Below are positions 1-11,931 of a stretch of 64,000 nucleotides of DNA, piece after piece. The DNA lies in the NCBI GenBank assembly GCA_003952965.2, contig CM025855.1, positions 15,804,286-15,868,285 on the forward strand. The letters are read 5' to 3'. A model generated the notes under the pieces. That model made no database searches, was not told where the DNA came from, and saw only the letters and a list, made by a program, of their open reading frames with translations. Each line of letters starts with the position of its first letter. Position 1 is the first letter of the stretch. The translations under genes were made by a program, and so were the position numbers. This stretch comes from Morella rubra (lineage: Eukaryota; Streptophyta; Magnoliopsida; Fagales; Myricaceae).

Positions 1-187
1 ATCCTTGCAATGGTTGCAACTTCGCTAATAAATTCTTGCCCATTAGCTTTGGCCTTTCCTAACATCTTTACAGCAACAAGTTGGCCACTTCGAAGTGTTC
101 CTTTGAATATAGTACCATAGCCTCCTTCACCTAGTTTCTCCTTGAAATTATTGGTCATTTTCTTAATTTCTTTATAAGAGTACCTTA
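1..187 (-). pseudogene. LRK10L receptor-kinase fragment (N-lobe), cut by window edge
   Basis: Minus-strand sequence encodes the start of an LRK10L kinase domain: the [10 protein letters not shown] entry, the glycine loop and the VAVK lysine strand. It is nearly identical to the kinase exon at 9.06-10.18 kb. Similarity stops abruptly after about 187, where the paralogues continue into the linker and membrane span but this copy changes to unrelated sequence, so its 5' part is lost. The rest of the kinase would lie left of the window. Inference: a 5'-truncated duplicate, probably non-functional. Confidence 0.7.
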
Positions 188-834
188 GACGTTCTGTGAC
201 TTGCTTCTATACATGACCTACCACTCGTAAGTCGACTTTGATATGTAATTCCTATCCTATAGATGGAATGTTGCTTTGGCCTTATATGAATGAATGTCGC
301 TTTCATCTCTCGATCAGCTGGTTGCACAAGAATATTTAAGGTTTCAATTCAAGACTTGATAACTTAATATAATTAATGGAGTGATTAGGGATGGAGATAA
401 TAATTGAAACTGCAGAGTTAATTGGTTGCGCCAGATCAATATTCTCTTTTTAGCAGCCACAAGTACTGACAAATCATAAGAGAGTAGTACCTATCCAGGA
501 AAAAATTTCACAAATTTTCGGAGCTCTATGGTGATCAACTACTGTTATTGTTTTGATATTCTAATAATATTCTCCGTAAACTAATAAAAAAGTGCATTTT
601 GCGAGTCTCAATTCATCACCACAACTACTCAAATAAAGTTGAATTTTGAAGTGAAAATAATTGCAAAAGCTCTTATAACTCAGACAATTGAATACATGCA
701 TGTCATAGACATATGAAGTGCCTTTTGTATGATCAGATATGCGAAGACTAACAGTTCGATCCTAATTAAATGCAAATATTAGTGCTTCCTAGTAGTGACA
801 TATATACACATAATTAGTATTTTTAGAACTTAGT
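188..834. other. intergenic, downstream flank of kinase copy
   Basis: No coding signal. Part of 200-320 resembles 7490-7560 (shared GTCGACTTT context and a following short CTTTCA..TCTC block). Roughly 640-800 weakly matches the 3' flanks at 4440-4535 and 8926-9059, so it looks like duplicated 3' flanking DNA of the kinase cluster. Confidence 0.4.
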
Positions 835-1960
835 TTATTGACTTGATTCACCTGATTCAATTGATGACCAAGTTTGAGTTGAAGTGTCTCCAACATCTAC
901 ATTTATCGGTCTTTCTGGCGATGAGGACAATAAAGGCTTGATCAGAGGAATTTGTAAGGATTCAACTTCTCCTTCAAGTATTCTTACAACTTCGTGCATT
1001 GAAGGACGATTGCTAGGCTTCATCTGTATGCACCATAATGCAACTATGATCATCTTTCTACCAATTTCCTTTTCTACGTCTGTGACATCTTCAATTTCTA
1101 TGTCTTTTCCGTCATACAACCGCTCATAGACCCAAGCAGGGTTCCATTTTTGGCTTGAATGGTCTACAGATTCATTGAAGTTCTTTCTTCTGCTTGCCAT
1201 TTCCATTAAAAACATTCCAAAGCTATAAACATCGGCTTTGTAGGAGATTCCCCCAATATTTTTGTAGAATAACTCAGGAGCTATGTATCCTAATGTCCCT
1301 CCCACTGCAGTCAATGAAACAGTGCTATCTTTTCTTGAATACAATTTTGCTAGGCCGAAGTCAGAAATCTTAGGTGTAAAATTATCATCCAGAAGAATGT
1401 TGTGGGGCTTGATATCAAAATGTAAAATCTGCATGTCACATCCTTGATGTAAATATTCAATTCCATGGGCCACTCCTAAAGCAATGTCATACAATTTTTG
1501 GTAGCTTAGGAGGACACTTTCCTCTTCTGAAAAAATGTAGTTATTGAGAGACCTTTAGGCATGAACTCATATACGAGAGCTCGTGTCAATCCTTCAACAC
1601 AAAAACCAATGAGTTGCACAATATTAACGTGGTGAATCCTTCCAAAAGTTGCAACTTCGCTGATAAATTCTTTTCCATTAGCTTTAGACTTACCTAACTT
1701 TTTTATAGCCACGAGTTGGCCACTTCGAAGTGTTCCTTTGAATACAGTACCATAGCCCCCTTCACCTAGTTTGTCCTTGAAATTATTGGTCATCTTCTTA
1801 ATTTCTGAGTAAGAGTACCTTATTGGCATGAGATTATTGTGGCTTTGCAGAAATTTCTCAATAGCATCATACATTGAGAAATGCCTCTTACGCCATTTAT
1901 ATACCAACAACAAAATCACCCATGGAGTCCCAAGTACAATATTTGCTGCAAGGCGTGCTC
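835..1960 (-). pseudogene. LRK10L receptor-like kinase, kinase exon with one frameshift
   Basis: Last exon of an LRK10L gene. In order: membrane span (NIVLGTPWVILLLVYKW), juxtamembrane [17 protein letters not shown], glycine loop [16 protein letters not shown] lysine, HFDIKPHN catalytic loop (HFD instead of HRD, usual in this family), [13 protein letters not shown], and the C-lobe to a natural stop at 835. The exon boundary at 1960 is set by a GCACAG acceptor shared in position with the paralogues. A one-base deletion near 1551, relative to the intact copies, shifts frame between the MPKG hinge and the [11 protein letters not shown] helix. All other motifs are intact, so this is a very young lesion or a base-call error. 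Its exon 1 is the damaged remnant at 3123-3475. Family role: plasma-membrane Ser/Thr receptor kinase. Confidence 0.85.
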
Positions 1961-2104
1961 CTGTGCATGAGGGATATATATCATCGTTTATAGCAAATAT
2001 ATATGTCGTTGCATCATGCATGAAGAAACTATCATGCATTAGCAATAACTATTTGCCTTTCTTAATAGTTAAGCGTGCTATATTGGTATCTTCGGCTAAT
2101 TTCT

Positions 2105-2262
2105 ATTATATTATCATCAGTCAATACTTTCAAAAGTTCTCATGCTTCACAATCTAGAAATGATTTACTAAAAATATATAAATTTCATTATATTATCATC
2201 AGTCAATACTTTCAAAAGTTCTCATGCTTCACAATCTAAGAAATGATTTACTAAGATTCAAG
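2105..2262. repeat. 82-bp direct tandem duplication
   Basis: A block beginning TTATCATCAGTCAATACTTT and ending in GAAATGATTTACTAA occurs twice with an 82-bp offset (starts at 2111 and 2193) and only one or two differences. It lies in the intron region of the first kinase copy. No coding content. Confidence 0.8.
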
Positions 2263-3122
2263 GAGAGATACAAGCTCTTGCCAATTACAACTTGTCCGTA
2301 TCCATAAAGGGTTCCACCTCTGAAAGGAGATCAATACTTATTAATTCATTTATCAAGAAAGATACGTAAATAATTTGAAACTTATAATTTCTCATTTCTA
2401 CCCTTATTTTAAAAAAGGATCAATCACTGTTTGTTTTTCCTTCCAGTTTTCATGTCCAAAGATTCTGTGACGTTTGCATTAAAAAAATTAACAAGAGCAC
2501 CATCACGTAATTAATTAGTTTGCCTACTCATAGATGCGCGCTTTCTTTGCAGCCAATTCCAGCGTACGATACTGCGGTCTGATCTCCTCCGACATCCCAC
2601 GCCGCAGCCTTGGACGGCAAATGTTTAGAACAAAGGCCTTAATTGGGCCCTGATTTATGTAACGGGTGGATGCCCCATTGTCTGCTTATGTAACTCCCTT
2701 TTATTTTCAATTGAAATTTATCTATTTGCCTAAAGAGAAATACTAATTAATGGAGTTCATCATCAGCAAAAATGCCTAGCTAGATTCCTAACCCTTTGTG
2801 GACGGACTGAAGGACACAGTAGTGACATATATAGAAAGGATGTACGTTAACCAAGAGAGTAAGCCGTTTAGGAAATTTTGATGTTTCTCGTTTTTGGTTT
2901 CCGCACTCATGTTCCCATGAGATTAGAAATGGGCCTATAATTTTGAAACAGAAACCTCACCTATTCCTGCCAAAATTAGGCGCAGATCTCCTGTTTGACA
3001 ACAGAACAAAAGAGTAATATTAGCGTTGGAAACTTCAATTAGAATCCACTAATTATGTGTCAAAATACAAATTAATGGATATCCCGTTCTTGGCTTACTA
3101 ATTCGATTGCACCAGCAAGAAA
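2263..3122. other. intron or remnant region of first kinase copy
   Basis: AT-rich DNA between the kinase exon (835-1960) and the exon 1 remnant (3123-3475). No convincing coding exon, and no clear counterpart of the 33-nt mini-exon seen at 10337-10369. Short stretches near 2940-3030 resemble the intron at 10.7-10.8 kb (the GAAACCTCAC block and the CCTG..TTGA..CAAA block). Confidence 0.35.
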
Positions 3123-3475
3123 TTACACCATTGGGGCATCGGTTGCATCTAAAATCTCCGCGGCTTTCACAATTTTTTCCTTGCCTCCATGTAGTTCAAA
3201 ACCAAACAGCAACATGTCGTCGACGTCCGTACAAGAAAGATTTAGGCTAACATTTCCAGGCCACGATGACGACACATGTGCTCTATTTTGCACAACTCCT
3301 TCACATCTAAGGCCACGATGAGGGAGCACATAGATGAGTATCTGCGATGCTGCGGCATTGATGGAGTAGCACAAGAACAATAACAGATATGAGTCATGCA
3401 AGGAACGACATTCTTCTTTCCAGTGATCAGGGAGGGGGCGACAGGGAGATAAGAAAGGGTGTAGCTTTTATCCAC
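3123..3475 (-). pseudogene. LRK10L exon 1 remnant with internal deletion
   Basis: Minus-strand remnant of the extracellular exon. Its 3' part reads SSWPGNVSLNLSCTDVDDML then LFGFEL, matching the membrane-proximal end of exon 1 in the 11 kb gene. The preceding ELCKIEH block is present but in another frame. The start region (hydrophobic, CYCSC-like) matches the signal-peptide end, so most of the GUB_WAK galacturonan-binding-type domain has been deleted and the two ends joined. Together with the kinase exon at 835-1960 this was once one gene. Non-functional as it stands. Confidence 0.65.
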
Positions 3476-4535
3476 GTACGGCTGTTGACAAGCATATTTT
3501 ATAATTTATATATGTCGAATAAAAACAAAAAAGAGACAGGCAGACCCATAATACGTGTACAAATTTGATACAGAGAATTAGCAATTTGTTGAAGACTTAT
3601 GAGCAATTTGTTGAAGATAGGCAGATAATGGTTGCGGTGAGTTGAATCGAGCTGGGCCAAGTCTTCCTCGGTGACCTTGACTTTGAAGCCTTATATGAGC
3701 AATTAATTTGTTGCGTAAACGCATTCTTTACTCTTTCCTTTTCTCTTCAAATTTTCGTTCTCTAAGCTACTTGTAAACACGTCGTCGTTGGTCATCAGTC
3801 AATGAACAAAGCACAGATTAAAGGTAGAAATCGCGGAATTTGGTAGAAATTTCACGATGAAACGTCGACCCACCGGTATGGACCTGGGCCGGCCAGGCAA
3901 AAGTTTGTGACTTCGAAGCTTTCACTCACTAAGTGGATAACTGGTCCTGTAACCTTTCCCTGTCTCTCCCTTCATTTCTCTTCGTCCAACTCTGATCTCT
4001 CTACCGTTGGGCCCAATGAGCAGACCCACAAAGGCTTGAAGCCCACCGTCTTAAAGTGAGCCTTGAAACTTGGTTATTTTGTTTTTGGTAAATGGGAGAG
4101 CTATTACTATATGAAAAACAGTTAATTAAAATAGGGTTGAGGGTGCCTTTTTCTTTTTGGGTTGGTTAATATTATTGGTCCTGATGCTCTCATGTCTTCA
4201 TAAATTCAATGTTAGGTTTTTAAAATGGATAAAATAAGACCATGTTTGGATGGACAAAACATTATTCAATTTTTTTTTTCAAAATTATTATTATTATTAT
4301 TTTTTATAAATTCTAACAACTTTTCACTAACTCTAACAATTTTTTTACAAATCGTAATAGAATTTACACAAACTCCTATAAAAAAAAACCAATCTACTGT
4401 CGGTGAGAAGTAAAATTGACCATGCCATTTCAAATGTAGCTGAATCCGGAATAATAAGATGTTGCAAAGGCTATCACAACTCAAATGAAAACTTACATGT
4501 TGTATGCGAATATAAACTAGATAAGTTGATGGTTC
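3476..4535. other. intergenic: duplicated 5' flank, then 3' flank of next copy
   Basis: 3600-3790 is closely similar to 13930-14160 (shared GATAATGGTTGCGGTGAGT and ATTCTTTACTCTTTCC blocks). It therefore looks like the duplicated upstream region of an LRK10L gene. 4420-4500 is similar to 8507-8560 plus 8926-8970 and represents an empty site for the LINE found there. 4266-4400 is AT-rich low-complexity DNA. No gene seen. Confidence 0.5.
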
Positions 4536-5712
4536 CTATTGATGCAAATATATATTAGCTTTCCCTAGCAAAGATAATTGGCATTTAACACTTGGTTGAT
4601 AGACTCGAGTTACCTTGATAGTTGATGACCCAGTTGAGATATCTTCGACATCTTCAATTGGTCTTTCTGGTGACGATATGAAAGGCTTGTGGAGGCATTT
4701 GTATGCATTCCAATTCTCCTTCAAGCATTTTTACAACTCATGCATTGAAGGACGATAGCTAGGCTTCATTTGTATACACCACAAAGCAACTATGATCATC
4801 TTTTTACAAATTTCCTTTTCTTCCTCTGTCATGTTGTCAATTTCTATATCCTTTTCATCTTGCAATTGGTCATAAACCCAAGTAGGAAAATAAACTTGGC
4901 TTGAATGGTTTATAGATGCATTCACATTCTTTATTTTGCTTGCCATTTCCATTAACAACATTTCAAAACAATAAACATCAGCCTTATACAAAAGGCCTCA
5001 AATATTTTTGTAGAATAACTCAGGAGCCATGTATCCTAACGTCCCTCTTACAGCAGTTAAAGAAACAATGCTGTCATTTACTACATATATACAATCTTGC
5101 TAGACCAAAGTCAGAAACCTTGGGAGTAAAATTATCATCAAGAAGAATGTTGTGGGGCTTAATATCAAAATGTAAGATCTGCATGTCACATCCTCGATGC
5201 AAATATTCAATTCCACAAGCCACTCCTAGAGCAATATCATACAATACTTTTTCGTAGCTTAAGAAGATACCTTCCTCTTGAGAAAAAATATATTTATTGA
5301 GGGAGCCTTTGGGCATGAACTCGTATACAAGAGCTCGTTCTGATCCTTTAACGCAAAAGCCAACGAGTTGCACAATATTAACATGGTGAATCCTTCCGAT
5401 GGTTGCAACTTCGCTAATAAATTCTTGCCCATTAGCTTTGGCCTTCCCTAACATCTTTATAGCAACAAGTTGGCCACTTTGAAGGGTTCCTTGAACACGG
5501 TACCATAGCCTCCTTCACCTAGTTTGTCCTTAAAATTATTGCTCATCGTTTTTATTTCTTTACAAGAGTACTTTATTGGTCTGAGGTTATTGTGGCTTTG
5601 CAGAAACTTCTTTAATAGCATCATACATTGAGAAATGCCTTTTACGCCATTTATATGTCAACAATACAATCACACATGGAATCCCAAATAAAATTTTTAC
5701 TGCAAACTGTGC
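4536..5712 (-). pseudogene. LRK10L receptor kinase, decayed kinase exon
   Basis: Third copy of the kinase exon, minus strand. Recognisable blocks: [54 protein letters not shown], and the C-lobe [14 protein letters not shown]. It is split by several small indels: a 4-bp insertion near 5085, a 1-bp loss near 5490 in the lysine-strand region, a 1-bp gain near 5610, and further shifts near 4725. The activation-segment region is therefore out of frame. The acceptor boundary (GTGCAG, about 5712) is preserved. Paralogue-like intron sequence continues only to about 5792, where it abuts an oppositely oriented pseudogene, and no exon 1 exists for this copy. Confidence 0.8.
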
Positions 5713-5908
5713 TCCTGTGCAGGAATATAATTAATAATCAGAACATGTAGAAAGACAAATATTTTTTCTTTGCAGCACTGTAATCATTTTTTTGCGACGT
5801 CTGAAATTGGTAAGTTGCTAGCTGCCCGCTGGCCATTTCAAGCTTTCATTGTTCGGGATAATGGATATGGGAATCGCTTATTTGACGTGCGATTGTGTGC
5901 GGTGCAGG

Positions 5909-6912
5909 TACATTCTTAGGATCACTCGTTTTAGTCCTCGCGAGTTTTTTAGTCTACCGTGCGTATAGGCATGATAAAGTGGAAAAAGAAACTGAAGAAA
6001 AGATCGAAAAGTTTTTGGAGAACTACAGGAGTTTTAAGCCTGCGAGATACTCCTATGCTGATATTAAAAGGATTACAAATCAGTTCAGTGATAAGTAATT
6101 AGGAAAGATCCTATGGGACTGTGTTCAAAGGAAAGCTTTCCAGTGAAATCTTTGTTGCGGTGAAGATTTTGAACACTACTTCTAAAGGAGATGGGGAGGA
6201 ATTTATAAATGAAGTGGGAACAATGGGTAGGATTCATCATGTTAATGTGGTTCGTTGGTTGGCTTCTGTGCTGATGGGTTTCGAAGAGCTCTAATTTATG
6301 AATTCTTACCGAATGGTTCATTAGATTAGTTCATATCTTCAGCAGATTTCAAGAACCGCTTTCTTGGATGGACCAGGTTGTAAGATATTGCTCTCGGTAT
6401 AGCAAAAAAGAATTGACCATCTTCACCAAGGGTGTGACCAAAGAATCCTCCACTTTGACATTAAACCCCGTAATGTTTTGTTGGATGAGGACTTCAACCC
6501 TAAAATTGCTGATTTTGGTCTTGCCAAGTTGTGCTCTAAGGACCAGAGTATCGTGTCCATGACCACATCAAGAGGGACTATGAGTTATATTGCGCCCGAA
6601 GTGTTCTCTTAGAACTTTGGGAATGTGTCTTATAAGGCCGATATTTACAGTCTCGGAATGTTGCTGGTTGAATTGGTAGGAGGGAAGAAAAATGATGATT
6701 TTAAAGAAGAAGAAACTAGCCAAGCCTATTTTCTAGAATGGATTTATAATTTCTTAGAGCAAAAGGAAGACCTACGAGTTTTTATTGAGGATGATGTAGA
6801 TGTCAGAATTGCAGAGAAGTTAGCAATTGTGGGATTTTGGTGCATTCAGTGGCCCCCAATGGATCGTCCTTCAATGAAACTTGTGCTTCACATGTTGGAA
6901 GGCGAATTGTAG
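5909..6912 (+). pseudogene. LRK10L-related kinase of a second subfamily, decayed
   Basis: Plus-strand pseudogene starting at a GTGCAG acceptor (exon begins about 5909). It encodes a membrane span (TFLGSLVLVLASFLVYRAYR), then KFLENYRSFKPARYSYADIK and ITNQFSDK, the YSY/IKRIT entry typical of the family. TAA interrupts the glycine loop near 6096. The lysine strand, HFDI..N loop and DFGLAKL appear in shifting frames at 6120-6560. TAG at about 6610 interrupts the APEVFS region. A clean C-lobe follows (SYKADIYSLGMLLVELVGGK to MDRPSMKLVLHMLEG). The sequence is clearly distant from the minus-strand copies, so it belongs to another LRK10L clade. Non-functional. Confidence 0.8.
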
Positions 6913-8559
6913 TAATGTCGTAGATTGCAGTCGTATGGCTTTTAAGGATTAGAATGATTAATCTTGAGAGTTCTATAATTGTTCTTTAGATCATAGTATA
7001 TATATATATATATGGCAAGGCACGAGGATAATAAAAAAAAATGTGCTAATTCCTCACGGTTGGTTATGATAATGTTTAGGCTAACAGGTGTACGTATCTT
7101 ATTTATAAATACTTTTTTTAGAAACTTCAACAATTTTTCATAAAAAAAAAGGAATTCCATCAAAACATATCTCTCAACAGTTTTTCACAAACTCAAACAC
7201 TTTTTTCATGAGAAAAAACTCTATCAAATCATCCCTCTCTACAATTTTTCATAAACTCCAATAAAAATCAATTTCCAACTAAACAACTTTAAATTTTCAA
7301 TCAATTTTTCACAAATCCTCAAATCTGTAGGCAAGCTCAATGAGAAAATTTCCTCAAGGGAAAAGAAATTATCTTCATAATTTGAGCACCCAGAGATAGA
7401 CCTGAGAAGAAATAATTAATTTGGACAGTACTAAAGGACATCCGTGGAATTTTCCTGAAGCCTTTGTTCGTATGGCAGGCGTTCCTTGATCACTTGCTTT
7501 CATAAACCTACAAGTCGTTAAGTCGACTTTCTATGTTGCTTTCACCTCTCAGTTGGAGTAGCGAATCACACTTGGAATGCAAACAAACATTGGAAATTAA
7601 CATTTTAGAGTCTCCACACGAAGAAGTACTTGGATTATCCATCCACACGATGAATTACTTGGATTATCCACGACGTATATTGATTGGGATCTTTTATTAG
7701 TTGCTTTATAGCCCTCCTTTTTCTTCTTAGTTTCATCTACTTGCCAGAAGTAGACAAAAAAAAAAAAAGGTTCATTTTTCTCACGGGTAATAGAGAACAA
7801 AACCCTCCTTTTTCTTTCTAATTTCATTCGGGCCAAAAGGAGAAAAAAGAATATTTTTTCTCACCGGATTGTGAATTACAAGAAAATATTTTTCAACTGA
7901 TTATTGAAACAGCTCATACGGTCTAAGAATCTTTGGCAAAAGCCCGAGGGCCTTGAAACAATGATAATACCCTCTTCGAGGTTGAGAGCGCTATTAAAAT
8001 AATGATAATAATTAGAACAACAGGAACCACCAGTACCATCTGAATGAAGGAAATTAGTTTTTTTCCCCATAAATTTAAGTGAAAGCTAAAAGTGGAGAGG
8101 CGTTCCAATTTAAGACTCCTCAAAAGCTAAAAGGGATCGAGATCAAGAAGATTGGATTTAAGACCTCATACGCTATGAATTGGATTTAACAAGATTGGTT
8201 TTACTAGAATATTATCTTCCTTGCAACCGCAATTAACAAGATATAAAAATAGGACCCAATTAGAAAGAAAATTTTACTCAATTTTTGGGACATTTGGGAC
8301 CAATATATATGGTTTCCTCTTTCCCTCCTGTTTTGCACTGATAATTAACTATTATTCCCACGCTTTGTTCTTCTAATGTTTCCAGAAATTAAAACTGTAT
8401 TTTGTTTCTTTGTCTTCATTAGGACTAAGGTTAATTATCTTCCAAGTGGTAACAACTGGTTCAATCCAGTATGCCCAATTGCCAAAGTAGCATGACTGAT
8501 GCAAATAACAAAATAGCACCATGCCATCTCAAATGAAGCTGAGTTTATAAGATAGACGT
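6913..8559. other. intergenic
   Basis: AT-rich DNA with a (TA)n run at 6996-7012 and A/T homopolymers. 7490-7560 resembles 200-320. Short reading frames at 7876-8123 include a hydrophobic stretch but match no family I recognise. 8507-8559 belongs to the duplicated 3' flank of the kinase copies. Confidence 0.4.
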
Positions 8560-8572
8560 AACATACTTTGGA

Positions 8573-8912
8573 GGGAAAGGAATAGTAGAGTTTTTACTGG
8601 AGCATCGAGACGCTTATACCTTGTGTTTTCTGATATCACTTCTGCAGTTTTGGCAAAGATAGGTATCCTTAGTAGTTTTGGAAGGTCCAACACCAACCTT
8701 CAGCTTATACGGAATTGACACATATCTGATGATGTCTTGCAGCCTCAATTGGATACTTGATTTTCTTTTTTAGCTTTATCCTTAGATCATCTTAGTCTTG
8801 TTTTACCCCTCTTGTGGAGTGCTTGAGTTTTTACCTTTTTTTATTACGGGCTATGCCCCTTTTTTTGTACAGTTCTTTGGGAAATTAATACGCTTACCAA
8901 TTACCCAAAAAA
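8573..8912 (+). mobile_element. 5'-truncated LINE (non-LTR retrotransposon) 3' end
   Basis: A 340-bp insertion flanked by a 13-bp direct repeat AACATACTTTGGA (8560-8572 and 8913-8925) and ending in an A-run. The first part reads WRERNSRVFTGASRRLYLVF on the plus strand, like the C-terminal end of plant LINE reverse-transcriptase proteins. The rest is 3' UTR. The paralogous flank at 4420-4500 lacks the insertion, which supports the boundaries. Target-site duplication, A-tail and 5' truncation together are the signature of target-primed reverse transcription. Confidence 0.8.
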
Positions 8913-9059
8913 AACATACTTTGGAAGAGCTAGCTGCTATCATAACTCAATTGAAAATTTACATCTTAATTGAATATATACAACCAAATATGTGAAGACT
9001 AGATGTTCTTACATATTAATTTTTCCCAAGAGGCAACAATTGTAATTGACATCTAAAAC

Positions 9060-11931
9060 TTAGTTTATGGTCTCCATATTTAATTCACCTGATGTAGTTG
9101 ATGACCAAGCTGACTTGTCTCCAACATCTTCTGTGGGTCTTTCTGGTGATGATATGAAAGGCTTGGGAGGCATTTGTAAGCATTCCAATTCTCCTTCAAG
9201 CGTTCCTACAACTTCGTGCATTGAAGGACGATAGCTAGGCTTCATCTGTATACACCACAATGCAACTATGATCATCTTTTTTCAAATGTCTTTTTCTTCC
9301 TTTGTTACATTGTCAATTTCTATATCCTTTCCATCTTGCAATTGGTCATAGACCCAAGTAGGAAAATAAACTTGGCTTGAATGGTCTATTGACACATTCA
9401 CATTCTTTCTTCTGCCTGCCATTTCCATTAACATCATTCCAAAGCTATAAACATCAGCCTTATACGAGAGGCCTCCAATATTTTTGTAGAATAACTCAGG
9501 AGCCATGTATCCTAACGTCCCTCTTACAGCAGTCAAAGAAACAATGCTATCATTTACTGCATACAATCTTGCTAAGCCAAAGTCAAAAACTTTGGGAGTA
9601 AAATTGTCATCAAGAAGAATATTGTGGGGCTTAATATCAAAATGTAAGATCTGCATGTCACATCCTCGATGCAAATATTCAATTCCATGAGCCACTCCTA
9701 GAGCAATATCATACAGTTTCTCATAGCTTAAGAAGATACCTTCCTCCTGAGAAAAAATGTATTTATTGAGAGAGCCTTTGGGCATGAACTCGTATACAAG
9801 AGCTCGTTCTGCTCCTTTAACGCAAAAGCCAACAAGTTGCACAATATTAACACGGTGAATCCTTCCGATGGTTGCAACTTCGCTAATAAATTCTTGCCCA
9901 TTAGCTTTGGCCTTTCTTAACATCTTTACAGCAACAAGTTGGCCACTTCGAAGTGTTCCTTTGAAAACAGTACCACAGCCTCCTTCACCTAGTTTGTCCT
10001 TGAAATTATTGGTCATCTTCTTAATTTCTTTATAAGAATACCTTATTGGCCTGAGGTTATTGTGGCTTTGCAGAAATTCTTCAATAGCATCATACATTGA
10101 GAAATGCCTCCTACGCCATTTATATATCAACAATACAATGACACATGGAATCCCAAATACAATTTTTACTGCAAACTGTGCTCCTGTGCAGGAATATAAT
10201 TAATCATTAGAACATGATAGAAAGACAAATATTTTGTTTGAAAACATGCACTGTCATGCTTCAGAAATTAAGAAATAATTGATATTATACAAAAGAATGT
10301 AAATATCATCAAAGCAGATATTCAAGTTCTAATTACCGATGGCCAGTATCGGGACTTCAGCAATCCAATCTGCGAAAGAATAATTTCAAAATTCAATACT
10401 CAAGAAAGTGATGGAAATAATTCCTAATCACTTTTAAACGGAGGTATTAAGTACTTCTTTTTCTAACAATAAATATAAACTCTCTAGAATGTTACTTTTC
10501 TTTCTCTCTTTCTTCTAAAATTGTGTAGGAATTTTTTTTTAAAAAAATATGTACCCATTTTTATCTATTTTTTTTGAAAAACTTTATTAGTAACTTTAAC
10601 TTTACATAAACATTGGCCTTCCATGTTTTCGCGGGCCTTCTTGTCATCATTTGGCACAACCCACATTCAGTTCTATTTCGGTCTCTGTAGTATCCCTAAA
10701 ATTAAAAACAACTTTTTTGAGAAAGAAACCTCACATAGGACTTGCAGAATGCCGATCCCTGGTTGATCAAAGAAAAAGAAAAAAGAACATTAGCCATGAG
10801 AAACTTTATCGCAAGTAAATTAATTATAACCCATAATATACAATACACCACCCCCTGCATGCGTATCCGATTTTATTACAATATCAATACTCCTTGGGAT
10901 ATGATTCATTAAAAAAAAGTTATGCATGACAGCAAAGATAAAATAATTGCAAATAGATATTCATAAATATGGAAAAAAAATTAAGAGCAAAATAATGTTC
11001 ACCGTGTTGCAGAATATATATGTATTATAATTAAATTGAATGTTGCATTCATTCTTTACTCACAGGTGCACCGGCATGAATAAACTTGGTTGTTGGCTTG
11101 ATCTGGGGAGCAAACTAATATTGATCCAAGGATTCCACAATACCCAACCATCGATGATAATAATTCAAAACCATATAGCAACATGTTGTGCTCGTCGGTA
11201 CACGAAATATGTATGTCATAATTTCCCGGCCACGATGAAAAACACCTGTGTTCCACTTGGCACAACTCCTTTAACACCGACGCATTCATCTGGCTAGATA
11301 AAATATATCTACGGAACCTCTCGGAATGAGATGAAGAAGAGTTGGAAGAATACGCTTCATCATCAAAGCAAGTGGAACTGTTCAGATAGAATGGGGAATT
11401 CATAGGCTTTTCACAGCTCACGAAAACAAAACCGTTTTCATTTGATGAGTAGTAACTTTTTGTAAGCGGCCTGTAGGGATTCCATGCCCTGAAATCGTAG
11501 TCGAAAGCTGGAGAACAATGGGGGGTGGATGAGTAATTATCCTTCGGAATACGTGAGTCTACAACACGGACTCTATACAGATGATAATAACCACCTTCGT
11601 AATAGATTTCCTGTACGTTGTATTTTCCAGCAGATAAGTATAACACTGTTTGGTTGTTCTCGCAGGAAAGGTTATACCTTTGGTCACCGCAGTTCGGTGG
11701 ATCGTCTATTAATCGAAACGGATATTTTATGTTGTGGATACCGCCGCAGGAAGAAATAGGACAGTGATGAGGAATTTTGACACTGCAAGCTTGATGGACC
11801 AGCACAAGAACGATAATGGCCATGAGTCCTGCAGGGAAGGGTATTCTCCTTGCCATTGAGGGAGCTGAGGAAGAGAGAGGATTACGAGAGTCGCCGAGTG
11901 GTATGGCTTCGGTCCACGGCCCAATTAGCAT
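9060..11931 (-). CDS. LRK10L-type receptor-like kinase, three exons, one internal stop
   Basis: Best gene in the window. Exon 1 (11931-11064): signal peptide and GUB_WAK-type extracellular domain ([22 protein letters not shown]). An alternative ATG at 11856 gives a cleaner signal peptide. It ends at a GTGAGT donor. Exon 2 (10369-10337) is a 33-nt mini-exon between TCGCAG and GTAATT. Exon 3 (10183-9060) follows a GTGCAG acceptor: membrane span, [38 protein letters not shown]-lobe. Exon lengths 868+33+1124 total 2025 nt, exactly 675 codons, and phases join without a stop. One TGA at 9282-9284 (codon 601) replaces a codon that is TGT in the copy at 4536. It would remove 73 residues, including the RPSM region. 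The glycine loop has Cys for the usual Tyr. Likely a membrane Ser/Thr receptor kinase linked to defence or wall sensing. It may be a pseudogene or a base error. Confidence 0.8.

Noticed and set aside
7876-8123. Minus-strand frames with a hydrophobic Ile/Val stretch
   Set aside because: Short, two overlapping frames, no family match, in AT-rich DNA. I could not link them to the receptor genes.
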